The notes under the pieces: generated by a model
What the model was told of the DNA's origin: nothing
Seen by the model: only the letters and a program-made list of their open reading frames with translations
Databases searched by the model: none
Assembly: GCA_041390825.1 (NCBI GenBank)
Contig: JAWKPF010000028.1
Coordinates: 1 to 59,903, forward strand
Direction: 5' to 3'
Source of the DNA: Thermomicrobiales bacterium
Lineage (GTDB): Bacteria > Chloroflexota > Chloroflexia > Thermomicrobiales > UBA6265
Length of the DNA stretch: 59,903 nt
Translations under genes and position numbers: made by a program
In this document: piece by piece, positions 24,492 to 32,238 of the stretch
Numbering within the stretch: the stretch's first letter is position 1
Layout: every line of letters starts with the position of its first letter

Positions 24492-25850
24492 CTAGAGACC
24501 CAGCCGCTCTCGCGCTTCCTTTTCCTGTGTATTGAGGTATTCGTCCGCGTTGGCGAGCGCGTCCGAAACGGAAATCTCGCCACGAACCGCCCGGTCGAGC
24601 TCCTGGCTGGCGGGCATCGGATTGGCGATATGGTCCTTCGGCCACTGCGAGCGCGGCCAGGTCGTCTCCGCCAACCGCTTCGAGATTGCGCCGAACTTGG
24701 TCTCCTCGATGCGCGGATCGTTGTAGACATCCTGCACACAGATCAAGCCGGTGTAGGAATTCGTCACATCGATCAATGCATCTGCGCTGATGAGTTGCTT
24801 GGCGATGCCAAGGCAGTGCTGCAGCTTGGCTTCGTCATCGCTCAGGCGGCGAGAAAGCGTGATGACGCCGATATGTGCCGGATACACCACATCGGTAGCC
24901 GCGTTGGCCAGTTTCGGCAGCGACATCGCGTTTGCTTGCAGCTCGTCCGGCGCGGTGCCAACGGTCCAGGCGCCCATTTGCTGCGTGGCGATCTTGCCCG
25001 TGAGCCACACGTCGTACTCGTTTACCATGTCGCACAGATCGTAGGACATCGTCGGCTTTTCGCCCTGGGCCGCGTCCACGATCATCTGCAACGACGCTTG
25101 TCCCGCCTCGGTGTTGAGACTCCACGCGCCAGTCTCGCCATCGTAGAAGTCGGCGCCCATCTGCCAGATCCAGTTCTTGATCAGGGTCAGCATGGGCGTC
25201 ATCAACGAGAGACCGGCGACTGTCATGGTATCGCCGTCCATGACGGTCAGTTCTTGCCCGGCGGCGACCAGATCGTCCCAGGTCGTGATCGTGGTCGGAT
25301 CCATTCCCTTGTCCGCCCAGATGGCGCCGTTGTATCCGGTGATCACACCGTTCGCTCCAGCCAACCAGGGAAGGTAGTAGATGGTGCCCTCTGGCATGTC
25401 GATGGTCTGCAGCGTCTGCGGGAAGAGCGATGCTTCGAGCTCTTCCTGCGTGCCGATCAGCCCCTCGAGATTGAGGAAGAGCTTCGAGACATCGGTAGCC
25501 ACATACCAGTCGGTATAGCCCATCATGATGTCCGCCTCGGTACCCGCGGCAATCGAGGGGAGCATCTTCGCCAGCAGATCGGCAAATGCGATCGGCTGGA
25601 CCGTGACCTTCACATCGTTGCCCGCATCGATGTAGTTCTGCGCGGCAACCCGGAATGCCTCGATGGCAGGCCCGAAGTCCTGCACCCACATGGTGATTTC
25701 CGTGCCGGATTCACCAACCGAGACCGGCGCCGGGGTCGGGACGGCAGTCGGATCCTGTGCCAGCGTTGGCAGCCAGAGACCGCTCGCCGCCAGCCCCATA
25801 CCGGCAGCCGAAGTTCGAAGAAGCGATCGACGATTCCACATGCGTTCCAA
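24492..25850 (-). CDS. Sugar ABC solute-binding protein (SBP family 1)
   Basis: A 452-residue extracellular receptor for the CUT1 importer. The start is a TTG with GAGGAG 7 nt upstream. An internal ATG three codons later is too far from that site. The leader is WNRRSLLRTSAAGMGLAASG, a twin-arginine signal without lipobox Cys, with likely cleavage at TLAQD followed by a Pro/Thr linker. The mature part has SBP_bac_1 features: EITMWVQDFGPAIEAFRVAA at the start, and YYLPWLAGANGVITGYNGAI and TWDDLVAAGQEL in the middle. It is the first structural gene after gntR and has a matching operator upstream. Confidence 0.93.
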   Translation of the reverse strand: MERMWNRRSLLRTSAAGMGLAASGLWLPTLAQDPTAVPTPAPVSVGESGTEITMWVQDFGPAIEAFRVAAQNYIDAGNDVKVTVQPIAFADLLAKMLPSIAAGTEADIMMGYTDWYVATDVSKLFLNLEGLIGTQEELEASLFPQTLQTIDMPEGTIYYLPWLAGANGVITGYNGAIWADKGMDPTTITTWDDLVAAGQELTVMDGDTMTVAGLSLMTPMLTLIKNWIWQMGADFYDGETGAWSLNTEAGQASLQMIVDAAQGEKPTMSYDLCDMVNEYDVWLTGKIATQQMGAWTVGTAPDELQANAMSLPKLANAATDVVYPAHIGVITLSRRLSDDEAKLQHCLGIAKQLISADALIDVTNSYTGLICVQDVYNDPRIEETKFGAISKRLAETTWPRSQWPKDHIANPMPASQELDRAVRGEISVSDALANADEYLNTQEKEARERLGL

Positions 25851-25969
25851 GGTTCTACTCCTCAGCGATACTGCGTGCAGGGCACTGCACCCTGCTCAGC
25901 GACCATCGTTGGCCGTTGCAGACGATCCAACGGACAACCGTGCGGCTCGAAGATCTCCTTTCCATGCGA

Positions 25970-25986
25970 ATCGGGCTCAGCCCGAT
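25970..25986. promoter_or_regulatory. 7-3-7 inverted repeat upstream of the binding-protein gene
   Basis: ATCGGGC-TCA-GCCCGAT, perfect, between the GntR-type operator and the start codon. It may be a leader hairpin or a second operator. Confidence 0.4.
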
Positions 25987-26014
25987 GACTTTCAACGGTT
26001 CGAAACTTTCTTTC

Positions 26015-26029
26015 GTATGCATTGCATAC
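26015..26029. promoter_or_regulatory. GntR-type operator upstream of the sugar importer
   Basis: GTATGCATTGCATAC is a perfect 7-1-7 palindrome, 165 bp upstream of the binding-protein start. It shares the pattern GTATGCA-N-TGYATRC with the site in front of gntR at 26840-26854. Confidence 0.75.
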
Positions 26030-26078
26030 ACTTCCGGCTTCTTGCTCCGCCCTCGGGTTCATGCGCGCCCCAGGATCG

Positions 26079-26774
26079 CTACGCAGCGCCCGGATAGAAC
26101 TGCTGCCAACGCTCGCGAATGCGCGCCGCGTGCATGAGCGACGCTTCCGCCGCCCCGTCGGCGTCTCCTTGGCGAACACGATCGAGAATGGCTCGCCGGT
26201 CCGCCACCGCGGCGCGCATATTCCCCTCGGAAAGCGTCAAGCCGGAATTGATGAGATACATGTCCGAGCGTTCTTCGATTCCGAGCAGCACCCGGGTCAA
26301 AAACGGTGCATCCGCTGCGGCGCCAAGCAATGCCTGGAACTCACGGTTGCCGGAAAGGTGCTCGGGAACATCGTTCGGAATGCCGCGTTCCGCCTGCTGC
26401 AATGCGTCGTCCATGCGGCGGATATCGCCGGCGGAGGCTTTGGTGGCCGCCAGGCGGGCCAAAGCGGCTTCGATGATGCCGAGCGCTTCATACATGTTCA
26501 GGAACTCGTCGACCGTGACTGGCCGCACGGCCAATCCCTTGTACGGTTCCGACTCCAGCATCCCTTCATGCTCGAGAATCGCGAACGCCTCGCGCACAGG
26601 AGTCCGGCTGATGCCGAGCGCTTCGGCGACCCGCTCCTCTACCAGCCGTTCATGCGGCGCGATCTCGCCCGACAGGATGGCGCGCTTGATCGAATCGTAG
26701 GCAACTTCGCGTGAGCTCTGGCGAGAGCGGCGTGGTGAGCGTTTCGATTCGATCGCTGCGTAGGTGTCGGTCAC
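26079..26774 (-). CDS. GntR family regulator, FCD/FadR type
   Basis: A regulator of about 231 residues controlling the adjacent sugar-acid operon. The N-terminal winged helix includes VAYDSIKRAILSGEIAPHER and VAEALGISRTPVREAFAILE (about residues 25-75). The C-terminal FCD domain has MYEALGIIEAALARLA and a Gly-rich end with His residues (SLMHAARIRERW) for metal or ligand binding. The GTG at 26772-26774 is preferred because GGAG lies 5 nt upstream; an ATG six codons earlier (26792) is an alternative. An operator matching the one ahead of the importer lies about 66 bp upstream, indicating autoregulation. FCD regulators usually respond to sugar acids. Confidence 0.94.
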   Translation of the reverse strand: MTDTYAAIESKRSPRRSRQSSREVAYDSIKRAILSGEIAPHERLVEERVAEALGISRTPVREAFAILEHEGMLESEPYKGLAVRPVTVDEFLNMYEALGIIEAALARLAATKASAGDIRRMDDALQQAERGIPNDVPEHLSGNREFQALLGAAADAPFLTRVLLGIEERSDMYLINSGLTLSEGNMRAAVADRRAILDRVRQGDADGAAEASLMHAARIRERWQQFYPGAA

Positions 26775-26836
26775 GGATGCTCCGTCGTACATCGCACGAA
26801 TGTGGCTTGGTGGCGTCCACGCTGGATACGGAAAGG

Positions 26837-26857
26837 ATTGTATGCAGTGTATGCAAT
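26837..26857. promoter_or_regulatory. GntR-type operator upstream of gntR
   Basis: ATTGTATGCA and GTATGCAAT frame the core GTATGCA-G-TGTATGC (26840-26854). It overlaps a possible -10 sequence (TACAAT on the minus strand). It is a near copy of the importer operator. Confidence 0.7.
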
Positions 26858-26905
26858 CTGTGGCCGGCGCGCAAACAGGAGTTGCCGGAATGGAGATATC
26901 GCAGA

Positions 26906-26936
26906 CGAAAAAAGACCGCCCCTAACCGGAGCGGCC
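26906..26936 (-). terminator. Intrinsic terminator of the suf operon
   Basis: On the minus strand a 9-bp stem with two G-U pairs (26928-26936 with 26914-26922) and a 5-nt loop is followed by six T residues. It is about 30 nt after the Rieske gene stop. Confidence 0.85.
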
Positions 26937-26964
26937 ATTCCAGTCGGATCGGAATGCACCCGAG

Positions 26965-27375
26965 TTATTTCGGCAGACCGATTTGCACTTCGTCGCCCAC
27001 CACCCGCGTTCGATAGGTGGTGGACGGCACGACGATCGGGAAGTTCGCCGGGAGTCCAGTCTTGATCTCGACCGCGCCGCCGTGCAGCGGGCATTCGAGT
27101 TCGTCCCCGACCAGCTCCCCATCGGAGAGTGACGCTTCCTCGTGGGTGCAGAGATCGCCGAGCGCGTAGAAGTCGCCTTCGAAGTTGATCAACACGAGCG
27201 GCTCGAAATTCGGCCCGACCTCGACGTACTTCAGCTCGCCCGGCGCAACGTCGGACACCTTGGCGACGACATAGAAGTTCAGTTCGCTGTCATCGACATC
27301 GCCGCCCGGGCGGGACGGGGCTTGTGACGGTTGGGTTCCGGCTTTGACAGCCCGGCCAAGTTTGCGGAGAACCAT
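26965..27375 (-). CDS. Rieske [2Fe-2S] ferredoxin-like protein of the suf operon
   Basis: A 136-residue soluble Rieske protein (non-heme iron oxygenase ferredoxin type). CTHEEASLSD and CPLHGG supply the CxH...CxxH ligands about 17 residues apart, which defines the cluster. The N-terminal about 35 residues are extra and low-complexity. ATG at 27373-27375 has AGAGG 5 nt upstream; the open frame extends upstream over sufU and is not real there. Such ferredoxins are common in actinobacterial and Chloroflexota suf operons, where they may donate electrons for cluster building or be an early client. It is last before the operon terminator. Confidence 0.9.
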   Translation of the reverse strand: MVLRKLGRAVKAGTQPSQAPSRPGGDVDDSELNFYVVAKVSDVAPGELKYVEVGPNFEPLVLINFEGDFYALGDLCTHEEASLSDGELVGDELECPLHGGAVEIKTGLPANFPIVVPSTTYRTRVVGDEVQIGLPK

Positions 27376-27407
27376 TGCGACCTCTGCGTGATGGTGAATA
27401 CCGATTC

Positions 27408-27466
27408 GGGTGCCCAGGGTCCAGAGTCCAGAGTGACTGTCACTGGACCCTGGGCCCTTGACTCTG
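27408..27466. repeat. Heptamer inverted repeat element, CAGAGTC/GACTCTG type
   Basis: Units of CAGRGTS type at 27408-27435 (the first unit diverged) face units of GACYCTG type at 27439-27466 with a 3-nt centre. CCCAGGGTCC (27413-27422) has an exact complement at 27445-27454. It lies in the sufU/Rieske gap, 10 nt past the sufU stop and 32 nt before the Rieske start. Confidence 0.8.
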
Positions 27467-27476
27467 GACCAAACCT

Positions 27477-27863
27477 CTACAAATCCTCGTCGTGGCCAAC
27501 ACCATAGATGCCGGCCTTGAGGACCTTCAGGCTGAGCAGCGCGCACTTCATGCGCGCCGGGCTGATGGGAACCATCAGCTCTTCCAGCAGGTCCTCCTTG
27601 GTGATTGCCTTCACTTCGTCCAGCGACTTGCCTTCGGTCATCTCCATCAAGATGCTGGCCGAGGCCTGCGAGATGGCGCAACCGCGACCGGAGAAGGCGA
27701 TCTCGTCGATCTTGTCGTCCTTCACCCGCACGTCGATACGGATCTCGTCCCCACACAGCGGGTTGACGTCTTCGTAGGAATAGTCCGCAGGATCGAGGGT
27801 TCCCTTGTTCCGGGGACTTCGGTAGTGGTCGAGAATGATGTCTCGGTAAAGATCGTCGCTCAT
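27477..27863 (-). CDS. sufU: SufU-type Fe-S cluster assembly / sulfur acceptor protein
   Basis: A 128-residue partner of the SufS desulfurase that accepts sulfur and passes it to SufBCD. YRDIILDHYRSPRNKGTL is the usual start. The zinc/sulfur ligands are in NPLCGDEIRI, GRGCAISQASASIL and ARMKCALLSL. The PAR-x-K-C ending follows SufU rather than IscU, which has His before the Cys. The roughly 18-residue insertion that normally precedes the third Cys of SufU is largely missing, so the length is that of IscU. It starts 6 nt after the sufS stop. Confidence 0.92.
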   Translation of the reverse strand: MSDDLYRDIILDHYRSPRNKGTLDPADYSYEDVNPLCGDEIRIDVRVKDDKIDEIAFSGRGCAISQASASILMEMTEGKSLDEVKAITKEDLLEELMVPISPARMKCALLSLKVLKAGIYGVGHDEDL

Positions 27864-27869
27864 AGTCGT

Positions 27870-29126
27870 CTAGAGCCCAAAAATCTTGTTGGCCTTGTGC
27901 AGGCCGGCGATGAGACGATCCACATCGTCCTTCGTGTTGTAGACGTAGAGACTGGCTCGCGTGGTGGCGACCACGCCGAGATCAGCCATCAACGGTTGCG
28001 CGCAGTGATGCCCGGCACGGACGGCAACGTTCTCGCCGTCCAGAATCGCGGCCACATCGTGCGCGTGGATGTCGCCGAGCGTGAACGAGATCACGCCGGC
28101 GCGCTGATCGACATCGTCCGGACCGAACGCTTTCAGCCCAGGAACGCCCGGAAGTTGCTCCAGGGCGTAGTCGAGCAACTCGATCTCGTGCTGGCGCACC
28201 TTGTCCATGCCCAGCCCGGCCAGATACTGCATGGCCGCGCCGAGTCCAACCTGGTCGGCGACCGCCGGGGTTCCGGCTTCGAACCGGGCCGGGAGATCGG
28301 CGAAGGTGGTTTTCTCCAACGTCACCTTGCGGATCATGCTCCCCCCTCCCATGTAGGGAGGCATCGATTCCAGCAGCGCGCGCTTGCCGTAGAGGATGCC
28401 ACTGCCCATCGGACCAAGCATCTTGTGACCGGAGAAAGCCATGAAATCGACATCGAGCGCCTGCACGTCGACCGGCATGTGCGGGACCGACTGGGCGCCG
28501 TCGACGAGCACCAGCGCGCCTGCGGCATGCGCTTTCTCGACGATGGTGGGAATGTCGTTGATGGTGCCGACGGCGTTGGAGACATGCGCAACCGCCACCA
28601 GCTTCGGCTCGTTCTTGAGCAGAGTTTCGAACGCTTCCATATCGAGCGTCTGGTCGCCCGTGAGCGGGATGTAGTCGATAGTGGCGCCACGCTCTTCGGC
28701 AATCATCTGCCAGGGAACGAGATTGGAATGGTGCTCCATGACCGTGAGCAGAATCCGGTCACCGGGGTTCAGATTCGCGCGCCCCCAGGAACTGGCAACC
28801 AGGTTGATCGCCTCGGTGGTGTTGCGCACGAAGATGCATTCGCGTGGACTCGCGGCGTTGATGAACTGCGCGGCGATGTGGCGCGCTTCCTCGTACCGCA
28901 TCGTGGCTTGTTCGGAGAGCTGGTAGACGCCGCGGTGGATGTTGGCATTGGTGCGGCGATAGAAATCGCTGACCGTGTCGATAACGACTGCCGGACGCTG
29001 CGACGACGCCGCGCTGTCGAGAAAGACCAGCGGCAGCCGCCCATCGGTCAGCGCTTGCTGAAAGATCGGGAAGTCCTTGCGAATGGCGAGACCGTCAATC
29101 GTCGAAGGTTGCGTTGTTGCGGTCAT
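27870..29126 (-). CDS. sufS: Cysteine desulfurase SufS
   Basis: A 418-residue PLP enzyme converting cysteine to alanine and enzyme-bound persulfide. IRKDFPIFQQ at the N-terminus, FLDSAASSQRP, EHHSNLVPWQ and the PLP-binding FSGHKMLGP (Lys near residue 235) are typical of group II desulfurases. RAGHHCAQPLM near residue 370 contains the persulfide Cys. GGGAG precedes the ATG. It is tightly followed by sufU, its activator. Confidence 0.96.
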   Translation of the reverse strand: MTATTQPSTIDGLAIRKDFPIFQQALTDGRLPLVFLDSAASSQRPAVVIDTVSDFYRRTNANIHRGVYQLSEQATMRYEEARHIAAQFINAASPRECIFVRNTTEAINLVASSWGRANLNPGDRILLTVMEHHSNLVPWQMIAEERGATIDYIPLTGDQTLDMEAFETLLKNEPKLVAVAHVSNAVGTINDIPTIVEKAHAAGALVLVDGAQSVPHMPVDVQALDVDFMAFSGHKMLGPMGSGILYGKRALLESMPPYMGGGSMIRKVTLEKTTFADLPARFEAGTPAVADQVGLGAAMQYLAGLGMDKVRQHEIELLDYALEQLPGVPGLKAFGPDDVDQRAGVISFTLGDIHAHDVAAILDGENVAVRAGHHCAQPLMADLGVVATTRASLYVYNTKDDVDRLIAGLHKANKIFGL

Positions 29127-29149
29127 GGTTCTTGGCTCCCAAAGGGAGC

Positions 29150-29247
29150 GGAAATAGGAAATGGGAAATGGGAAATAGATTGCCCTTCTGACGACCGATC
29201 TTCGCCGATCGCCGTCCGCTATTTCCTATCTCCTATTTCCCATTTCC
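29150..29247. repeat. Heptamer inverted repeat element, GGAAATR type
   Basis: Four exact tandem heptamers of GGAAATR at 29150-29177 face four of YATYTCC at 29220-29247, with a 42-nt spacer. Pairing is about 25 of 28 positions. It lies between the sufD stop (9 nt away) and the sufS start (23 nt away). Confidence 0.9.
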
Positions 29248-29256
29248 ACTCCCCGT

Positions 29257-30594
29257 CTAGATCCCCACCTTGCGGGCGATGGCGCCTTCCAGGAAGCCCT
29301 GGATTTCCTCGACCGGGATGCGGTCGATAACGGGGCGGAAGAAGCCTTCGACGATCAGCTTCTGCGCTTCCGTGTACGGCACGCCGCGCGCCTGCAGGTA
29401 GAAAATGTGCTCCGGGACGACCTGCGAAATGGTCGCGCCATGGGTGCAGCGCACGTCATTCGCCGCGATCTCGAGGTTCGGGATCGAATCGGCGCGCGCC
29501 TCGCGGCTGAGCACCAGGTTGCGGTTCTGCTGGTAGGCGTCCGTCTTCTGCGCGCCTTCGGAAACCTTGATGAGACCCGAATAGACCGTGCGCGCGTTCT
29601 CCTTGAGCGCGGTCTTGAACTCGAGGTCGCTGGTCGCATACGGCGACTCATGCAGTTGCCAGGTGTGATGATCGAAGAACTGGTCGCCATCGGCGAACGA
29701 GATGCCCAGCATCTCGGCCAGCGCGTCCTCACCCTGCAGGTGCGAACCGATCGAGCTCTTGCTGAACTTCGAGCCGAGCGTGACATGCAACGAATTGAGC
29801 GTCGCGTCGCTGGCGAGCGTGGCGCGCTCCGTCATGAAGCTCCACATGTCGCGTCCCCAGTCCTGCATCTGGACATAGCGCAGCTTGCTGGCCTTGCCCA
29901 GAATCAGCTCGACGACACTCGACGCGAACGACTGTCCCCCGAAGGTCTCGGAGCCATAGGCGTCGGCCAGGAAGGCCTCAGCGCCCTGCTCGAGCACAAT
30001 CAGCGTGTGCGTGAAGACCGAATTGGACGGGTGTGTGCTGGTCGTGAACGAGCGGAACGGCTCGTCGATGGTCACGCCCTTCGGCACATAGAGGAAGGAT
30101 CCCCCCTGCCAAAGCGCGGCGTGCAACGCCTCGAACTTGCCGAAATCGACCGGCACCGCCTGGGTCATGAAGTACTGCTTGAACAGGTCCTCATGCTCGC
30201 GGACGGCGGTATCGAGATCGCAGAAGATCACGCCCTTGGCGACCAGATCGGGATTCGCCTCCGACCAGGCGGTGGCAGCGTCCTTTTGGACCAGAATGCC
30301 GGCCTGGGCGGCCGAGTCGGAGACACCGTTGTTCTCGAATCCGGAAAGCAACGCCTCCAACGACCGCTCTTTGTGACCGTTCGGCGAGAACGGCTGCAGG
30401 TGGCCGAACTTGAGGGCGCGGAAATCGGTGCGGCGCCACTCCTCATCGGTGCGGGCCGGCATCGGGATCGCTTCGTAGGTGTCCCACGCGCGCAGGCGCG
30501 CATCGCGCAGCCAGGTGGGTTCGTTCTTGAGTTCCGAAAGCGCCACGACCGCGTCGCGGCTAAATCCGGTTTCCTGAGTAAGTGTTGCGGACAT
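29257..30594 (-). CDS. sufD: Fe-S assembly scaffold SufD
   Basis: A 445-residue SufBD-family protein that pairs with SufB to bind SufC and build clusters. The N-terminal alpha region contains WLRDARLRAWDTYEAIPMP. The beta-helix core follows SFLYVPKGVTIDEPFRSFTT. The C-terminal conserved stretch ends ARGVPYTEAQKLIVEGFFRP, with CTHGATISQV before it. The ATG at 30592-30594 has AGGAG 4 nt upstream; a second ATG at 30604-30606 would add four residues and abut the upstream heptamer array. SufD rather than SufB is assigned because it is shorter and lacks the SufB-specific N-terminal part. Confidence 0.93.
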   Translation of the reverse strand: MSATLTQETGFSRDAVVALSELKNEPTWLRDARLRAWDTYEAIPMPARTDEEWRRTDFRALKFGHLQPFSPNGHKERSLEALLSGFENNGVSDSAAQAGILVQKDAATAWSEANPDLVAKGVIFCDLDTAVREHEDLFKQYFMTQAVPVDFGKFEALHAALWQGGSFLYVPKGVTIDEPFRSFTTSTHPSNSVFTHTLIVLEQGAEAFLADAYGSETFGGQSFASSVVELILGKASKLRYVQMQDWGRDMWSFMTERATLASDATLNSLHVTLGSKFSKSSIGSHLQGEDALAEMLGISFADGDQFFDHHTWQLHESPYATSDLEFKTALKENARTVYSGLIKVSEGAQKTDAYQQNRNLVLSREARADSIPNLEIAANDVRCTHGATISQVVPEHIFYLQARGVPYTEAQKLIVEGFFRPVIDRIPVEEIQGFLEGAIARKVGI

Positions 30595-30611
30595 AGTGCT
30601 CCTCATGGAGC

Positions 30612-30711
30612 GGAAATGGGAAATGGGAAATGGGAAATGGCTCAGATCGCCTTGAGGAAGCTCACTCGCCAGGAGGCGCTTCCTATTTCCTATTTCCTAT
30701 CTCCTATTTCC
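30612..30711. repeat. Heptamer inverted repeat element, GGAAATG type
   Basis: Four identical GGAAATG units at 30612-30639 face four TATYTCC units at 30684-30711, with a further partial unit before them. The spacer is 44 nt. The right arm ends one base from the sufB stop codon. The sequence is nearly the same as in the next gap of the operon (29150-29247). Confidence 0.9.
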
Positions 30712-30712
30712 A

Positions 30713-32125
30713 CTAGCCAACCGATCCTTCCATCTCGAGCTGAATCAGGCGGTTCAGCTCCACCGCGTATTCGAGCGGGAGTTCCTTGGCGATCGGCTCG
30801 ATGAAGCCATTGACGATCATGCTCATCGCCTCGTCCTCGGAAAGACCGCGAGATTGCAGATAGAAGATCTGCTCTTCCGCCACCTTGGAAACGGTTGCCT
30901 CGTGACCGACGGAAACGCGCTCCTCTTCGATCTCGATGTACGGGTAGGTGTCGGTCTTGCTGGTCTCATCCAGCAGGAGCGCGTCGCAAACGACGTTGCT
31001 CTTCACGCCCTCGGCGCCCTTGTAGACCTTCACCAGACCGCGATAGGACGAGCGGCCCGTTCCCTTGGAGATCGACTTGGAGATGATCTGCGAGGAGGTG
31101 TTCGGCGCGACATGCACCACCTTGCCACCGGCGTCCTGATGCTGGCCGTCACTGGCGAAGGCGACCGAGAGGATCTCGCCACGGGCGCCTTCTTCCATCA
31201 GCCAGACCGCCGGGTACTTCATGGTCAATTTGGAGCCGAGGTTACCGTCGACCCATTCCATGGTGGCGTTCTTGTAGGCCGCGGCCCGCTTGGTGACCAG
31301 GTTGTAGACGTTCTTCGACCAGTTCTGAATGGTCGTGTAGCGGCACCGCGCGCCCTCCTGGACGATGATCTCGACCACGGCGGAATGCAGGCTGTCGGTG
31401 CTGTAGGTCGGAGCGGTGCAGCCCTCGACGTAGTGCACATAGGACCCGGGAGCGCAGATGATGAGCGTGCGCTCGAACTGGCCCATGTTTTCGGCATTGA
31501 TGCGGAAGTAGGCCTGCAGCGGTACTTCGACCTTGACGCCTTCCGGCACATAGATGAACGAGCCGCCCGACCAGACCGCGCTGTTGAGCGCGGCAAACTT
31601 GTTGTCGTTGGCGGGGATGACCGTGCCGAAGTACTGCTTGACCAGATCCGGATACTCGCGCACACCGGCGTCCATATCCAGGAAGATCACGCCCTGCTTC
31701 TGCAGGTCCTCGCGCAGCGAGTGATAGATCACTTCCGATTCATACTGCGCGCCAACGCCGGCCAGGAACTTGCGCTCCGCCTCGGGGATGCCCAGCTTTT
31801 CGAAGGTGTTCTTGATGTATTCCGGCACCTCGTCCCACGTCTTGCCCTGCTTTTCGGCCGGCTTGATGTAGTAGTAGATGTCGTCGAAATCGATCTCGCC
31901 CAGATTCCCGCCCCAGGTCGGCATCGGCCGCTTGAGAAAGTGATCGTAGGCCTTCAGGCGGAACTCGAGCATCCACTCGGGTTCGCCCTTCATCTTCGAG
32001 ATCTGGATGACGGTATCGCGCGTCAGCCCTTTCTCGCTCTTGAAAACGTAGTCCTCTTCGTCGCGGAAGCCGTACTGATAGTCGGCAATCTCGACCTGCG
32101 CGACCTGTCGTGGTGGTGCAACCAT
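30713..32125 (-). CDS. sufB: Fe-S assembly scaffold SufB
   Basis: A 470-residue scaffold on which nascent [4Fe-4S] clusters are built. YQYGFRDEEDYVFKSEKGLT is the typical N-terminus, with KAYDHFLKRPMPTWG following. GSFIYVPEGVKVEVPLQAYF and ICAPGSYVHYVEGCTAP lie in the beta-helix. The C-terminal part contains HEATVSKVAEEQIFYLQSRG and EDEAMSMIVNGFIEP. ATG at 32123-32125 has AAGGAG 6 nt upstream; an in-frame ATG at 32158 lies in the heptamer array and is not used. Confidence 0.96.
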   Translation of the reverse strand: MVAPPRQVAQVEIADYQYGFRDEEDYVFKSEKGLTRDTVIQISKMKGEPEWMLEFRLKAYDHFLKRPMPTWGGNLGEIDFDDIYYYIKPAEKQGKTWDEVPEYIKNTFEKLGIPEAERKFLAGVGAQYESEVIYHSLREDLQKQGVIFLDMDAGVREYPDLVKQYFGTVIPANDNKFAALNSAVWSGGSFIYVPEGVKVEVPLQAYFRINAENMGQFERTLIICAPGSYVHYVEGCTAPTYSTDSLHSAVVEIIVQEGARCRYTTIQNWSKNVYNLVTKRAAAYKNATMEWVDGNLGSKLTMKYPAVWLMEEGARGEILSVAFASDGQHQDAGGKVVHVAPNTSSQIISKSISKGTGRSSYRGLVKVYKGAEGVKSNVVCDALLLDETSKTDTYPYIEIEEERVSVGHEATVSKVAEEQIFYLQSRGLSEDEAMSMIVNGFIEPIAKELPLEYAVELNRLIQLEMEGSVG

Positions 32126-32146
32126 TTGGTTCTCCTTCGTCAAACG

Positions 32147-32231
32147 GGCAATAGGCAAAAGGCAATGGGCAATAGTGAAATGCTCGAGGCGCTCGGCTTG
32201 GACTCTTGCCTGTTGCCTATTCCCTATTGCC
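32147..32231. repeat. Heptamer inverted repeat element, GGCAATR type
   Basis: Four units of GGCAAWR type at 32147-32174 face four of TNTTGCC type at 32204-32231, with a 29-nt spacer. It lies between the sufC stop (7 nt) and sufB start (21 nt). The units differ from those of the neighbouring gaps although the layout is the same. Confidence 0.88.
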
Positions 32232-32238
32232 TCCGGCG

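Noticed and set aside
29150..29247. Simple intrinsic terminators as explanation of the heptamer elements
   Set aside because: They lie inside an operon that must be read through, lack U tracts and have period-7 units that ordinary terminators do not have.
27492..29330. 612-codon plus-strand open frame over sufU and sufS
   Set aside because: Antisense shadow; the minus-strand frames carry complete SufU and SufS motifs.
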